Source of the DNA: an uncultured Opitutia bacterium
GTDB taxonomy: Bacteria > Verrucomicrobiota > Verrucomicrobiia > Opitutales > Opitutaceae
Assembly (NCBI GenBank): GCA_903825285.1
Contig: CAIJZY010000003.1
Coordinates: 62,001 to 126,000 of the forward strand
Reading direction: 5' to 3'
Length of the DNA: 64,000 bases
Part shown: piece after piece, positions 8,101-16,293 of the stretch
Layout of the letters: the number at the start of each line of letters is the position of its first letter
Numbering within the stretch: position 1 is the first letter of the stretch
Notes under the pieces: model-generated
The model's input: only the letters and a program-made list of their open reading frames with translations
Database searches by the model: none
What the model was told of the DNA's origin: nothing
Made by a program: the position numbers and the translations under genes

Positions 8101-9069
8101 TCAGGGCAGGAACTCGGTTGTCATGACCTTCGCGACCGTGACCTTGCCCTTGGGCAGGATGCCGAGGTCCTCCAGCTGGCTGATCTGCGTGGCATAGCGG
8201 GCCGGGTCCAGCCGGCCGACCTGCGCGGGTCCGCCGTTGGCGTCGCGGCCCGTGACCAGGTGCTCGTCCACGATCATCTTCCGCTCGAAGGCCATGAACT
8301 CGTCCGTGTTGTTCGAATTGGCGGCCTTCAGCGCGGCGTGGGCGGGGGCCGGGTCGCCGGCGACGTAGTCCTGCCAGCCGCGGACGTAGGCCCGCAGGAA
8401 GGCGCGGAGCTCGGCCGGATGCTCGCGGGCGAACTTCCGGTTGGTGACGAGCACGGCGTAGGAGCGGAAACCGGCGTCCCAGGTCGAGAGAAACCGCGGC
8501 ATCTTCCCGCCGGCCTTCACGATGTGGTAGGGCTCGGCGATGAAGTAGCCCTGCTGGATCGCCTCGTGGTTGCCGAGGAAGGCGGCGACGGAGAAGTTCT
8601 GCGGCACCACGGTGAGCTGCAGGCCGTACTTCTTCTGGAGGAAGCGCAGGAAGGCCCATTCGGGGCGGGCGATGACGGTGCGGCCCTGGAGGTCGGCAAA
8701 GGTGTGGACCGTGCTGTCGGCGTGGATGAGCAGCCCCGACGGGTCGTCCTGGAACACCGCGGCGACCTGGACCACGGGCAGGCCCTCGGCCTGCTGGAGC
8801 AGCGTGTTGGTGCTGTCGGCCTGGCCGATGTCCACCTTGCCGGTGGCGACCTTCGGCATGACAAACGCATTGGGACCGCCCGGGATCAGCTCGACGTCGA
8901 GGCCCTCCTCACGGAAGAAGCCCTTGGCCAGGGCCTGGTAGAGCCCGCCGTGCTCCGGTTCGGCCACCCAGTCGAGCTGGACGGTGAGCTTGGTCAGGGG
9001 CTTGTCCGCGGCGAGGGCGGTGGCGGCGGAGAAAAGGACGAGCGAAAGTACGGCGAAGGGTTTGGACAT
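8101..9069 (-). CDS. ABC transporter substrate-binding protein, NMT1/SsuA type
   Basis: This 322-residue periplasmic binding protein starts MSKPFAVLSLVLFSAATALAA, a signal peptide, then KLTVQLDWVAEPEHGGLYQALAKGFF, the hallmark opening of the NMT1/THI5-like family that binds pyrimidine precursors, sulfonates or nitrate. VDIGQADSTNTLL and VIARPEWAFL belong to the ligand pocket region. The exact ligand cannot be read from sequence. A start 21 codons upstream (9132) is possible in frame, but those codons coincide with a tandem repeat array, so I use the ATG at 9069. The matching permease and ATPase lie upstream on the same strand, separated by two unrelated genes. Confidence 0.88.
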   Translation of the reverse strand: MSKPFAVLSLVLFSAATALAADKPLTKLTVQLDWVAEPEHGGLYQALAKGFFREEGLDVELIPGGPNAFVMPKVATGKVDIGQADSTNTLLQQAEGLPVVQVAAVFQDDPSGLLIHADSTVHTFADLQGRTVIARPEWAFLRFLQKKYGLQLTVVPQNFSVAAFLGNHEAIQQGYFIAEPYHIVKAGGKMPRFLSTWDAGFRSYAVLVTNRKFAREHPAELRAFLRAYVRGWQDYVAGDPAPAHAALKAANSNNTDEFMAFERKMIVDEHLVTGRDANGGPAQVGRLDPARYATQISQLEDLGILPKGKVTVAKVMTTEFLP

Positions 9070-9097
9070 GGTGCGTGGGTGGAAACCGGGGAAAGAG

Positions 9098-9132
9098 CAC
9101 TCAACGTTCAACGCTGAACGCTCAACGTTCAA
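9098..9132. repeat. Single-arm array of five 7-nt units (CGTTCAA type)
   Basis: Five consecutive heptamers, CACTCAA, CGTTCAA, CGCTGAA, CGCTCAA, CGTTCAA, fill 35 bases exactly. It lies just upstream of the substrate-binding protein gene. The unit resembles the TTGAAAG-type arrays found elsewhere in the window but differs in sequence. Confidence 0.7.
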
Positions 9133-9201
9133 GTCGCGGACGCAATTTTCCGACTCGATAAGACCAAGCGTTGAGGTCTGGTCATGTCGTGCGGTGCTTT
9201 G

Positions 9202-9540
9202 TCAGTGAAACGGGCGCACCTCGACCGGTGCGCGACAGGCGACGACAGCCTTGCGCCCCCAAGCCAGCGCCTCGTCAAGGCTGGCGGCTTCCAGCACCCA
9301 AAACCCGGCCACGTGCTCCGAGGTTTTGAGGTAGGGCCCGTCGGTGACGAGCACCTTGCCATCAGGCTGAGCGCGCAACGACTTCGCGCTGCCTGGAGGG
9401 TGCAGGCCGCCGACGAATTTCCTGACACCTGCCGCCACCATCTCGTCGTTGAGCACGTCGATCGCGTGCGCCATGGTTGCGTCCTCGGAGACCGCGGGGT
9501 CGTAGTTGTCCGGGTGGTGAATTGCTATCAGGTACTTCAT
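9202..9540 (-). CDS. YCII-related (DGPF) domain protein
   Basis: This 112-residue single-domain protein starts MKYLIAIHHPDNY and contains VTDGPYLKTSEHVAGFWVLEAASLDEAL, the signature of the DGPF/YCII family (PF03795). The dimeric ferredoxin-like fold is used by some members as a small enzyme or as a domain fused to ECF sigma factors; here it stands alone. The C-terminus VEVRPFH is typical. Function in this organism is unknown. It sits between the binding-protein gene and a secreted protein gene in a cluster otherwise devoted to an ABC importer, which is unexpected. Confidence 0.85.
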   Translation of the reverse strand: MKYLIAIHHPDNYDPAVSEDATMAHAIDVLNDEMVAAGVRKFVGGLHPPGSAKSLRAQPDGKVLVTDGPYLKTSEHVAGFWVLEAASLDEALAWGRKAVVACRAPVEVRPFH

Positions 9541-9591
9541 GATGATTTTTCCTTGAGTCGAACGTCAGAGATGAGCCGTGGCCTCAGGCGT

Positions 9592-10104
9592 CTAGCTCGG
9601 CTTTGCCGGCTTCGGTTGGCTGTTCTTCACCGCGATGCGCACCTCGTCCACGCTCATGGCCTCGCTGCGCACCTCGCTCAGGGTGGCCGGATCCGCGACA
9701 CCTCTCAGCCCCTTTCGTCCATAATCCACTTCCTTTTGAAACGTTGATACCCGCCCCTCCTCAGTAACCGGTATGACCCACCTGGTCGGCAATCCCGTGG
9801 GCCGGTCCGCCCGGAACTCGAAGACAATCGCGTCCCGCTCCGGAAACCGCATGCGCGCGTCGTAAGGCAGGGGCCGGCCATAAGCGGTTCCAACCGGGGG
9901 CAGGGGCCCTGCGCTGGAGTCGAACCGCCAAACCTCCTTCACATACGAGTGGATCTGGTGGTCCTGCACGACCCGTTTCACGAGCACCACTGACGTCGCA
10001 AACTCCAACGCCTGGTCCGGCGTCGGCGGAGCGCCGGATCCAAGCGAGGCGAGCACCAGCGCAGACACAGAACAGAATGTCATTCTTAGCTGCTTCAGGT
10101 TCAT
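9592..10104 (-). CDS. Predicted secreted protein of unknown function
   Basis: This 170-residue protein starts MNLKQLRMTFCSVSALVLASLGSGA, a plausible signal peptide, followed by a compact domain with VWRFDSSAGPLPPVGTAYG and EVDYGRKGLRGVADP. I recognise no family. The frame is open 31 codons further upstream to 10197, but those codons lie in an AT-rich spacer and encode no signal peptide, so the inner start is preferred. The lower GC of its 5' end and upstream region differs from the neighbours and may indicate insertion into the ABC importer cluster. Confidence 0.6.
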   Translation of the reverse strand: MNLKQLRMTFCSVSALVLASLGSGAPPTPDQALEFATSVVLVKRVVQDHQIHSYVKEVWRFDSSAGPLPPVGTAYGRPLPYDARMRFPERDAIVFEFRADRPTGLPTRWVIPVTEEGRVSTFQKEVDYGRKGLRGVADPATLSEVRSEAMSVDEVRIAVKNSQPKPAKPS

Positions 10105-10239
10105 CGAGTATAACCTAGCCAAAATATTGTTTGGGTGCGTCGCCCGCAGGACCGATTGGGTGCTGAGTTCGTTTCCTTCAATTTTTCTGCCATCCACGCG
10201 GGCTGAGGTATGTAAGAGATGCGGCGTTCGCCTGTCCTC

Positions 10240-11031
10240 TCACCGATCCGCCCGCTCGTACGAGTCGTGCCAGTGGTGCAGGGCGAGCCAGCTGAGGCTG
10301 AGGACGATGGCGACGAAGATGAAGCCGAGCACGCACGTCACGGCGGCGGTCGCGAACAGCGCGGGGTACTTGGCCTGGCTGGAGTAGATGATGGCCTGGA
10401 AGCCGAGGCCGCCGCCGTCGCCCGCGGAGCTGCCGGCGGTGTAGTCGCCCACGAGGGCGCCGATGGGGGCGAGGGTGGCGGCGATGCGCAGGCCGGTGAA
10501 GAAGTACGGCAGCGCGGACGGCACCCGCAGCAGGAAGATCTCCTGCCAGCGGCTCGCGCGGTACATGCGGAAGAGCTCGACGAGGTTGCGGTCGGTCGAG
10601 ATCAGGCCCTGCGTCGTGTTCACCACCAGCGGGAAAAAGCAGATGAGGAAGGTGATCACGACGACGCTCTTCAGCCCGGCGCCGACCCAGAGCACGAGGA
10701 TGGGCGCGAACACGATGACGGGTGTCATCTGCAGCATCATCAGGTAGGGATAGAGGCTGACGCGGACGAGCGACGAGAGCGACAGGGCGAGGGCGAGGGC
10801 GATGCTGATGGCGATGGCGGCGGCGAAGCCCAGCAGGGCGCCCTCCGTGGTGTTGAGCGTGGCGCGGGCGAGGGCGTCGCCGTTTTCGCGGAAGGCGCCG
10901 ATGATCTCCCCGGGCGTGGGCAGCAGGAACTGCATCTCGTCCGCGAGGGAGAACCGGAACACGTACCACACGGCCACGAACAGCGCGCCGGCGGCGGCGG
11001 GGAGCAGGATGTTGCGGAGGCGCGGCGGCAT
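10240..11031 (-). CDS. ABC transporter permease, SsuC/TauC type
   Basis: This 263-residue inner-membrane protein has about six hydrophobic segments, starting with NILLPAAAGALFVAVWYVF. The EAA loop typical of binding-protein-dependent permeases is visible as ELFRMYRASRWQEIFLLRVPSALPYFFTGLRIA around residues 150-185. It belongs to the nitrate/sulfonate/taurine permease family. Its start lies two bases after the stop of the ATPase gene, so the two are translationally close and form one operon. It should work with the NMT1-type binding protein at 8101-9069. Confidence 0.9.
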   Translation of the reverse strand: MPPRLRNILLPAAAGALFVAVWYVFRFSLADEMQFLLPTPGEIIGAFRENGDALARATLNTTEGALLGFAAAIAISIALALALSLSSLVRVSLYPYLMMLQMTPVIVFAPILVLWVGAGLKSVVVITFLICFFPLVVNTTQGLISTDRNLVELFRMYRASRWQEIFLLRVPSALPYFFTGLRIAATLAPIGALVGDYTAGSSAGDGGGLGFQAIIYSSQAKYPALFATAAVTCVLGFIFVAIVLSLSWLALHHWHDSYERADR

Positions 11032-11033
11032 GG

Positions 11034-11804
11034 TCAGGCGGCGGCGCCCTCGACGGAGCGCAGCAGGCGGGAAACCTCGGCGACGAGGTCAAGGTACTCG
11101 CGGGAGAGCCGCGTGGCCGCGGTGCGCGGATAGGCGAACGGCACGGCGATCTCGGCGTGCACGCGGCCGGGGCCGGCGGCCATGACGAGGATGCGGTTGG
11201 ACAGGAAGACGGCCTCGGCCACCGAGTGCGTGACGAAGAAGGCGGTCCAGGCCTGCAGCTCGCGGATCGCGAGCAGTTCCTCGTTGAGGTGCTCGCGCGT
11301 CATCTCATCCAGCGCGCCGAAGGGCTCGTCGAGCAGCAGCAGCCGCGGGGCGAGCGAGAGGGCACGGGCAAGGGAGACGCGCATCTTCTGTCCGCCGGAG
11401 AGCTGGCGCGGATAGGCGCCGGCGCGGTCGGCGAGCCGCACCAGCTCAAGGACGCGATGCGTGGCCGCCGCGCGCTCGGCGGGGGCGGCCCCGCGGAGCT
11501 GGAGCGGCACGGCGACGTTGTGCGCGACGCTGAGCCAGGGCAGCAGGGTCGGCTCCTGGAAGACGAAGGCCAGCTCGGCGGCGGCCTCCTCGGGGGTGTG
11601 GCCGCAGACGGTGACGGCGCCGGTGGTGAGCGGGCTGAGGCCGGCGATCAGGCGCAGCAAGGTGGACTTCCCGCAGCCGCTGGGGCCGATCAGGCTCACG
11701 AAGTCGCCGGGCGTCGCGGCGAGGCTCACGCGGTCGAGCACGACGGGTCCGTCACCATAGCGCTTGGTGACATCGCGGAGATCGACGAGCGGCGTCGCAG
11801 GCAT
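11034..11804 (-). CDS. ABC transporter ATP-binding protein, SsuB/TauB type
   Basis: This 256-residue ATPase carries Walker A GPSGCGKSTLL, the Q loop FVFQEPTLLPWLSV, signature LSGGQKMRVSLARAL, Walker B LLLLDEPFGALDEMT and the H loop VTHSVAEAV. The sequence is closest to the nitrate/sulfonate/thiamine-precursor importer subfamily. It heads the operon ATPase, permease, then (after two unrelated genes) the binding protein. A repeat element of 7-nt units occupies the spacer upstream of its start. Confidence 0.92.
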   Translation of the reverse strand: MPATPLVDLRDVTKRYGDGPVVLDRVSLAATPGDFVSLIGPSGCGKSTLLRLIAGLSPLTTGAVTVCGHTPEEAAAELAFVFQEPTLLPWLSVAHNVAVPLQLRGAAPAERAAATHRVLELVRLADRAGAYPRQLSGGQKMRVSLARALSLAPRLLLLDEPFGALDEMTREHLNEELLAIRELQAWTAFFVTHSVAEAVFLSNRILVMAAGPGRVHAEIAVPFAYPRTAATRLSREYLDLVAEVSRLLRSVEGAAA

Positions 11805-11878
11805 CGGCGGAGGAAATTGGCGGGGAATCCCGCGGTGACGAGACGGAACTGAAAGCCGGGTGAGCCCCGGCGTTCAGT

Positions 11879-11979
11879 CGGAGTTCGGGTTTCGCAGCTC
11901 GGAGATCGGGCGGACGGTGACGGCGGCCGAAGCGAGTGCGGTGGTTCCGAACGGCGAACTTCGAGTTGCGAACTGCGCC
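11879..11979. repeat. Inverted arrays of a 7-nt unit (AGTTCGG type)
   Basis: The left arm 11879-11913 is CGGAGTT, CGGGTTT, CGCAGCT, CGGAGAT, CGGGCGG. The right arm 11945-11979 is TTCCGAA, CGGCGAA, CTTCGAG, TTGCGAA, CTGCGCC, i.e. the same unit reverse-complemented. Five units per arm stay in exact 7-nt register around a 31-base core. It fills the spacer between the TPR gene and the ABC ATPase gene. Confidence 0.72.
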
Positions 11980-12013
11980 CTCGCGAAGTTGAAACAGGCC
12001 GGACGCGTCCGGA

Positions 12014-12874
12014 TTATTTCAGCTTCGCGAGGGCGTCCCGGGCCTGGGTGAAGTTGGGATCCTCCTTGAGCGCGGCCGCGTAGGCGGCGCGGGCGGCGGG
12101 GGTGTCGCCGCGCTTCTCGGCGATATTGCCGAGCCGCCACTGTACCGGCGCATGGCCGGGCTCGCCCGGGCCCGGCGTGAGACCAAGACAGCGGTGCAGG
12201 ACCTGCTCGCCGCGGTCGAGGTGGAGGCCGGTCTGCGCGGCGGCGCGGCCGATGGCGTAGAGGAGAAGGTAGTTGTCGGGCGCGGTTTTTAGTGTCTCCT
12301 CGTAGAGCGTGAAGGCCGGCTCGAACTTCTGCTCCGCGAGGTAGAGCTGGCCGAGGACGCTGGCGCCGACGATTGGGTTGCGGCGGCGGATCTCCTCGGC
12401 CTCCGCATAGGCCTTGCTCATGCCGCCGCCGACAAAGGTGGGGGCGGAGCGATAGAAGGAGACGAGGCCGTTGCGGGCCTCGATGTTGCTGGGGTCGAGC
12501 AGAACGGCCCGCGCCAGGGCCGCCTGGCACTTCTGCGCGAACCCGACCTTGGCGAAGAGACCGGCGTGGCCGGCCGCGGTGCCATAGGCGCCACCGAGCT
12601 CGGTGAAGTATGCGGACTTGGTCGGATCGAGCGTGGTGGCCTCCTCGAGCCGGCGGACCGCCTCGTCCGTGTCATTCCGCTTCTGCGCGAGCACGCCGAG
12701 GTAGTAGCGCGCCTCGGCGTTCTTCGCATCGCCGGCGGCGATCGCCTCGAATGCGATGCGGGCATCGGGATAGCGCTTGGCCGAGTACAGGGCGAGGGCG
12801 TCGTCCATGGGACCGGCGGCGTGCAGCGGGACAGCTGCGAGGGCCAGGACGAGCAGGACGGAGCGCGGGGTCAT
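12014..12874 (-). CDS. Secreted TPR-repeat protein
   Basis: This 286-residue protein has a signal peptide (MTPRSVLLVLALAAVPLHAAG) and then at least five tetratricopeptide-like repeats, for example ALALYSAKRYPDARIAFEAI, EARYYLGVLAQKRNDTDEAV and QWRLGNIAEKRGDTPAARAAY. TPR arrays mediate protein-protein contacts; no catalytic domain is visible. The frame is open well upstream, but that part is antisense to nothing protein-like and precedes the signal sequence, so the ATG at 12874 is chosen. GGAGG lies about 20 bases upstream, further than usual. It follows the MacAB-like operon and the NHL/TPR gene on the same strand. Confidence 0.85.
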   Translation of the reverse strand: MTPRSVLLVLALAAVPLHAAGPMDDALALYSAKRYPDARIAFEAIAAGDAKNAEARYYLGVLAQKRNDTDEAVRRLEEATTLDPTKSAYFTELGGAYGTAAGHAGLFAKVGFAQKCQAALARAVLLDPSNIEARNGLVSFYRSAPTFVGGGMSKAYAEAEEIRRRNPIVGASVLGQLYLAEQKFEPAFTLYEETLKTAPDNYLLLYAIGRAAAQTGLHLDRGEQVLHRCLGLTPGPGEPGHAPVQWRLGNIAEKRGDTPAARAAYAAALKEDPNFTQARDALAKLK

Positions 12875-12894
12875 GGACAGTGAGACACATTCCT

Positions 12895-12913
12895 CCCGGG
12901 ATGTTGCCCCGGG
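12895..12913. promoter_or_regulatory. Hairpin in the leader of the TPR gene
   Basis: CCCGGG at 12895-12900 and CCCGGG at 12908-12913 can pair across a 7-base loop, 20-40 bases before the TPR start codon. A role is not evident. Confidence 0.3.
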
Positions 12914-12917
12914 CGAC

Positions 12918-12948
12918 AAAAAAACGCGCCGCCGCCGGTCAGGGCGGC
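12918..12948 (-). terminator. Possible intrinsic terminator overlapping a stop codon
   Basis: On the minus strand GGCGGC pairs with GCCGCC, and a seven-T run (12924-12918) follows after a few bases. It overlaps the last codons of the beta-propeller gene, so the TPR gene downstream may need its own promoter. Confidence 0.5.
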
Positions 12949-14213
12949 CCGAGACGCATGAGCCGAACCGGGTGCGGCGCGGGGTGGCCGGGCGGATCAA
13001 AGCCGGCCCAGCCGCTCTGGCTGACGACGTGAGCCCGGCCCGCGATGCGCGTGAGCAGCGTGAGGTCGTCGAATCCCGGCAGCGCCGCGGCCAGGATTTC
13101 CACGCTGGCGATGGCGTCGAAGCGGGGCGTGAACCCAAGCCGAACGACGCGCTGTGGCTCGATGCCGTTCTGCACGCCGAGGATGCCGTTGCCGTCGGCC
13201 AGCAGGCCATCGAGGCCGAGCAGCGTGGTGAGGGGTGGCGGCGGGATCGCGGTGATCCCCGTCGGGTGCGCGAGATCGATCGCCCAGAGGCCGTTGGAAT
13301 AGTCGGAGACGACGAGGCGGCGGTCGTGGTCGACCAGGGCCAGGCCCTGCAGCGAGGAAAAGACCGGTGACTCGAGGAAGATCTCCAGCTGATCGGAGCG
13401 GGGCGCGAGGCGCCAGATGACGGGGGCCACGCTGTCGGTCACGTAGACCGTGCCGTCCGGGGCCAGGAGCAGGTCGCCGAGGCAATGGTCGCGTCCGTCG
13501 GCGGGCAACGGGCAACGCCGCACCACCGCGCCGGTGGCGAGGTCGAGCGCGCAGAGGGCGCCCGTGCCGCGCAGGTCGGCGGTGTAGCCCTCGATCTCCG
13601 GCACGGCGGAGGTCGTCAGCCAGAGCACGCGGCGGGTCTCGTCGACCGTGACATTGAACACGCCGCCGAGCCCGGCGTCGGCGGCGCTGAACCGGGCGAG
13701 GGTGCCGTCGGGCGCGCGGCGCCACGCGCAGCGATGGCGGACATCGCCGAAGAAATACTCGCCGGTGGCGGGCCGGCCGGCGACCCCCTCGATGATCCCG
13801 GTCTGGCTGGGCAGCTCCAGCACCGCGGTGGCGGCGCCGCGCGGGCGGGCGTGCTCGGCCAGGCGGGCGAGCACCGCCTGAAATCCTGGGGTGGCACGCA
13901 GCGGGGCCAGGTCGGGTACGCGGTCGAGCGGCAGGACGACGCCGAGGTCAGCGAGCCGCTGGAGCGTGGCGAGGGCATCGTCGGGACGGCCGGTGCGGAC
14001 CTGGCCGACCGCGAGATCGAGCAGGTAGCGTGGGGAGTCGGGCCGCAGCGCGAGCGCGGCCTGTGTGGCGGCGAGGAAGGCCGGGTAGTCCTGCCGGGCC
14101 CGCGCGGCGGCGGCGATGCGGCGCCAGTCCTGGTGAGTGGTTGCCGGCGGGGTCGCGGCCCCGGCGAGCGTGGCGGCGAAGAGCAGGAGGAGGGCGAGCC
14201 GGCGGCGGTTCAT
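12939..14213 (-). CDS. Secreted protein with TPR and beta-propeller (SMP-30/NHL-like) regions
   Basis: This 424-residue protein starts MNRRRLALLLLFAATLAGAA, a signal peptide. Residues about 25-120 look like two TPR-type helical repeats (ALALRPDSPRYLLDLAVGQ). The rest contains blade-like repeats such as LLLAPDGTVYVTDSVAPVIWRL and GLALVDHDRRLVVSDYSNGLW, resembling SMP-30/NHL propellers. It probably resides in the periplasm and binds or senses something; enzymatic residues cannot be assigned. Its ATG overlaps the TGA of the MacB-like permease gene, so translation is probably coupled and the protein may be linked to that export system. Confidence 0.75.
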   Translation of the reverse strand: MNRRRLALLLLFAATLAGAATPPATTHQDWRRIAAAARARQDYPAFLAATQAALALRPDSPRYLLDLAVGQVRTGRPDDALATLQRLADLGVVLPLDRVPDLAPLRATPGFQAVLARLAEHARPRGAATAVLELPSQTGIIEGVAGRPATGEYFFGDVRHRCAWRRAPDGTLARFSAADAGLGGVFNVTVDETRRVLWLTTSAVPEIEGYTADLRGTGALCALDLATGAVVRRCPLPADGRDHCLGDLLLAPDGTVYVTDSVAPVIWRLAPRSDQLEIFLESPVFSSLQGLALVDHDRRLVVSDYSNGLWAIDLAHPTGITAIPPPPLTTLLGLDGLLADGNGILGVQNGIEPQRVVRLGFTPRFDAIASVEILAAALPGFDDLTLLTRIAGRAHVVSQSGWAGFDPPGHPAPHPVRLMRLGPP

Positions 14214-15424
14214 TCGTACCGGAGCGCGTCGATGGGATCGAGCAACGACGCCTTGCGCGCCGGGTAGTAGCCGAAAACCATGCCAACGGCGGCGCTGAAG
14301 AAGAAGGCGACGACGACCGCGGTGGTGGAAACCAGCGTGGGCCAGTTGTTCAGCGCGGAGAGCAGTTCCGAGGTGGCGATGCCGACGAGGATGCCGAGGG
14401 TGCCGCCGAAGGCGCTCAGCACGATGGACTCGGTGAGGAACTGCAGCTGGATCTCGCGGCCGTGGGCGCCGACGGCGAGCCGGATGCCGATCTCGCGGGT
14501 GCGCTCGGTGACGGAGACCAGCATGATGTTCATGATGCCGATGCCGCCGACGATGAGGGAGACGCCGGCGATGGCGCCGAGCAGCAGCGTCATGGTGTTG
14601 GACGTCGCGGTGGCGGCCTGGGCGATCTCGACCTGCGAGCGCACGGTGAAGTCGTCGGTCTGCTCGGTCGTGCGGTGGCGCTGCCGCAGCAGGCCGATGA
14701 TGTCGTTCTGGGCGAGGTCGAGGGTCTCGGCCGAGGTGGCCTGCACGCTGATCGAGCGCAGCATGGTCTGCTTGGTCACGCGCTTCATCGCGCTGGAGTA
14801 CGGCACGATCACGAGGTCGTCCTGGTCGGCGCCCTGGACGGAGAGCCCCTTGGCGGAGAGCACGCCGACCACCTTGAACGGCTGGCTGCGGATGCGGAGG
14901 GTCTGGCCGACCGGGCTGCCGTCGGGGAACAACTGGGTGGCGATCGTCTGGCCGATGATGCAGACCTTGCCCACGCTGCGGACGTCGCCGTCGGTGAACA
15001 TGGCGCCCTCGCTGAGCGGCCAGGCGCGGATGGCGAGGTAGTCGGGGCCCTCGCCGAGGATCTGGGTGGACCAGTTGAGGCCGTTGGCGAGCACCTGGGC
15101 GCCGGTGCGGACCTCGGGGCTGACGGCGACGACGGTGGAGACCTCGCGCCGGATGGCCTCGGCGTCGTCCACCGTGAGCGTGCCGGCGCCGAACGCGCCG
15201 CTGCGGGCGCCGCCCTGGTTGAAGCTGCCGGAGAAGACGAGGAGGACGTTCTCGCCGAGGGAGGCGATCTGGGCCTCGACCATGGACTTGGCGCCGTTGC
15301 CGATGCTGACCATGGCGATGACCGCGCCGACGCCGATGATGATGCCCAGGGCGGTGAGTAGCGACCGCATGGGATTGCGGCGCAGGGCGCGGAACGAGAC
15401 GGTCAGGGTGGAGCCGAGATGCAT
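14210..15424 (-). CDS. MacB/FtsX-family ABC transporter permease
   Basis: This 404-residue protein has the MacB layout: one N-terminal transmembrane segment (MRSLLTALGIIIGVGAVIAMVSIG), a large periplasmic domain from about residue 45 to 270, and three C-terminal segments (NTMTLLLGAIAGVSLIVGGIGIMNIMLVS, then two more). The ERTREIGIR motif follows the second segment, as in the FtsX fold. Such permeases drive mechanotransmission to a periplasmic adaptor instead of moving substrate through the inner membrane. The nucleotide-binding domain is on a separate gene. The next gene downstream overlaps its stop by four bases. Substrate unknown. Confidence 0.9.
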   Translation of the reverse strand: MHLGSTLTVSFRALRRNPMRSLLTALGIIIGVGAVIAMVSIGNGAKSMVEAQIASLGENVLLVFSGSFNQGGARSGAFGAGTLTVDDAEAIRREVSTVVAVSPEVRTGAQVLANGLNWSTQILGEGPDYLAIRAWPLSEGAMFTDGDVRSVGKVCIIGQTIATQLFPDGSPVGQTLRIRSQPFKVVGVLSAKGLSVQGADQDDLVIVPYSSAMKRVTKQTMLRSISVQATSAETLDLAQNDIIGLLRQRHRTTEQTDDFTVRSQVEIAQAATATSNTMTLLLGAIAGVSLIVGGIGIMNIMLVSVTERTREIGIRLAVGAHGREIQLQFLTESIVLSAFGGTLGILVGIATSELLSALNNWPTLVSTTAVVVAFFFSAAVGMVFGYYPARKASLLDPIDALRYE

Positions 15425-15433
15425 TTTATTTGA

Positions 15434-15512
15434 GCACGAAGGGGGGAAATTCGAGAGGGCGGAACGCGGGAATTCAGTTTTTGAATTTCGTGCTTCAGGT
15501 TTCGATTTTGCA
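15434..15512. repeat. AT-richer dyad with approximately 7-nt units
   Basis: Between the permease and ATPase genes, AATTCGAGAGG and GGAATTC face GAATTTCGTGCTTCAGGTTTCG. The right half reads as 7-nt steps (ATTTCGT, GCTTCAG, GTTTCGA); the left half is less regular. Confidence 0.4.
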
Positions 15513-15515
15513 AAG

Positions 15516-16277
15516 TCAGTCGGTGAGCTTGGCGGCGGACTCGGCCTCGCGGAGGCGGGTCATCTCGACCTCGGCGACCAGGCGGTCGGGGACGGGGATG
15601 TCGCTGACCACGCGGCCGTCGCGCATGATGAGGTTGCGGCGGCAGTAGCGGGCGATGTCGAGCTCGTGGGTGACCATCACGATGGTGATGCCCTGCGCGT
15701 TGAGCTTCTGGAACACGCCCATGACCTCGACGGAGGTCTTGCTGTCGAGGTTGCCGGTGGGCTCGTCGGCGAGCAGGACCTGCGGCTCGTTCACGAGCGC
15801 GCGCGCGATGGCGACGCGCTGCTGCTGTCCGCCGGACAGCTGGCTGGGAAAATGGTCGGCGCGGTCGGAGAGCCCGACGATGTCGAGGCTGCGCATGGCG
15901 CGCTCGTGCATCTGGGAGGACGAGTGCCGGCGCTGGCCGTAGAGCATGGGCAGCTCGACGTTTTCGCGGGCGGTGGTGCGGGCGAGCAGGTTGAAGCCCT
16001 GGAACACGAACCCGAGCTTGGCGTTGCGCAGGTCGGCGAGTTCGTTGCGGTCGAGGCCGGAGACGTCCACGCCGTCGAGCAGGTAGCGTCCGCGCGTGGG
16101 CCGGTCGAGGCAGCCCAGCGTGTTCATGAGGGTGGATTTGCCCGAGCCGCTCGCCCCCATGACGGCCATGAACTCGCCCCGGTGGAGCTGCAGGGTCACG
16201 CCGCGGACGGCGTGCACCGGCACCTCGCCGGAGTCGTAGATCTTGTGGATGTCCTCGAGCTGGACGACGGGGGGCAT
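15516..16277 (-). CDS. ABC transporter ATP-binding protein, MacB/LolD type
   Basis: This 253-residue ATPase has Walker A GASGSGKSTLMNTLG, the Q loop VFQGFNLLARTTA, signature LSGGQQQRVAIARALVNEP, Walker B LLADEPTGNLDS and the H-loop VTHELD. The GNLDS sequence after Walker B and the HAVRGV start are typical of the LolD/MacB subfamily that works with FtsX-like permeases. The ATG at 16277 gives the standard family start (MPPVVQLEDIHKIY). It lies 16 bases after the adaptor stop and upstream of the permease, completing a tripartite set. Confidence 0.92.
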   Translation of the reverse strand: MPPVVQLEDIHKIYDSGEVPVHAVRGVTLQLHRGEFMAVMGASGSGKSTLMNTLGCLDRPTRGRYLLDGVDVSGLDRNELADLRNAKLGFVFQGFNLLARTTARENVELPMLYGQRRHSSSQMHERAMRSLDIVGLSDRADHFPSQLSGGQQQRVAIARALVNEPQVLLADEPTGNLDSKTSVEVMGVFQKLNAQGITIVMVTHELDIARYCRRNLIMRDGRVVSDIPVPDRLVAEVEMTRLREAESAAKLTD

Positions 16278-16293
16278 GCGCGCGAGGGCCGGC

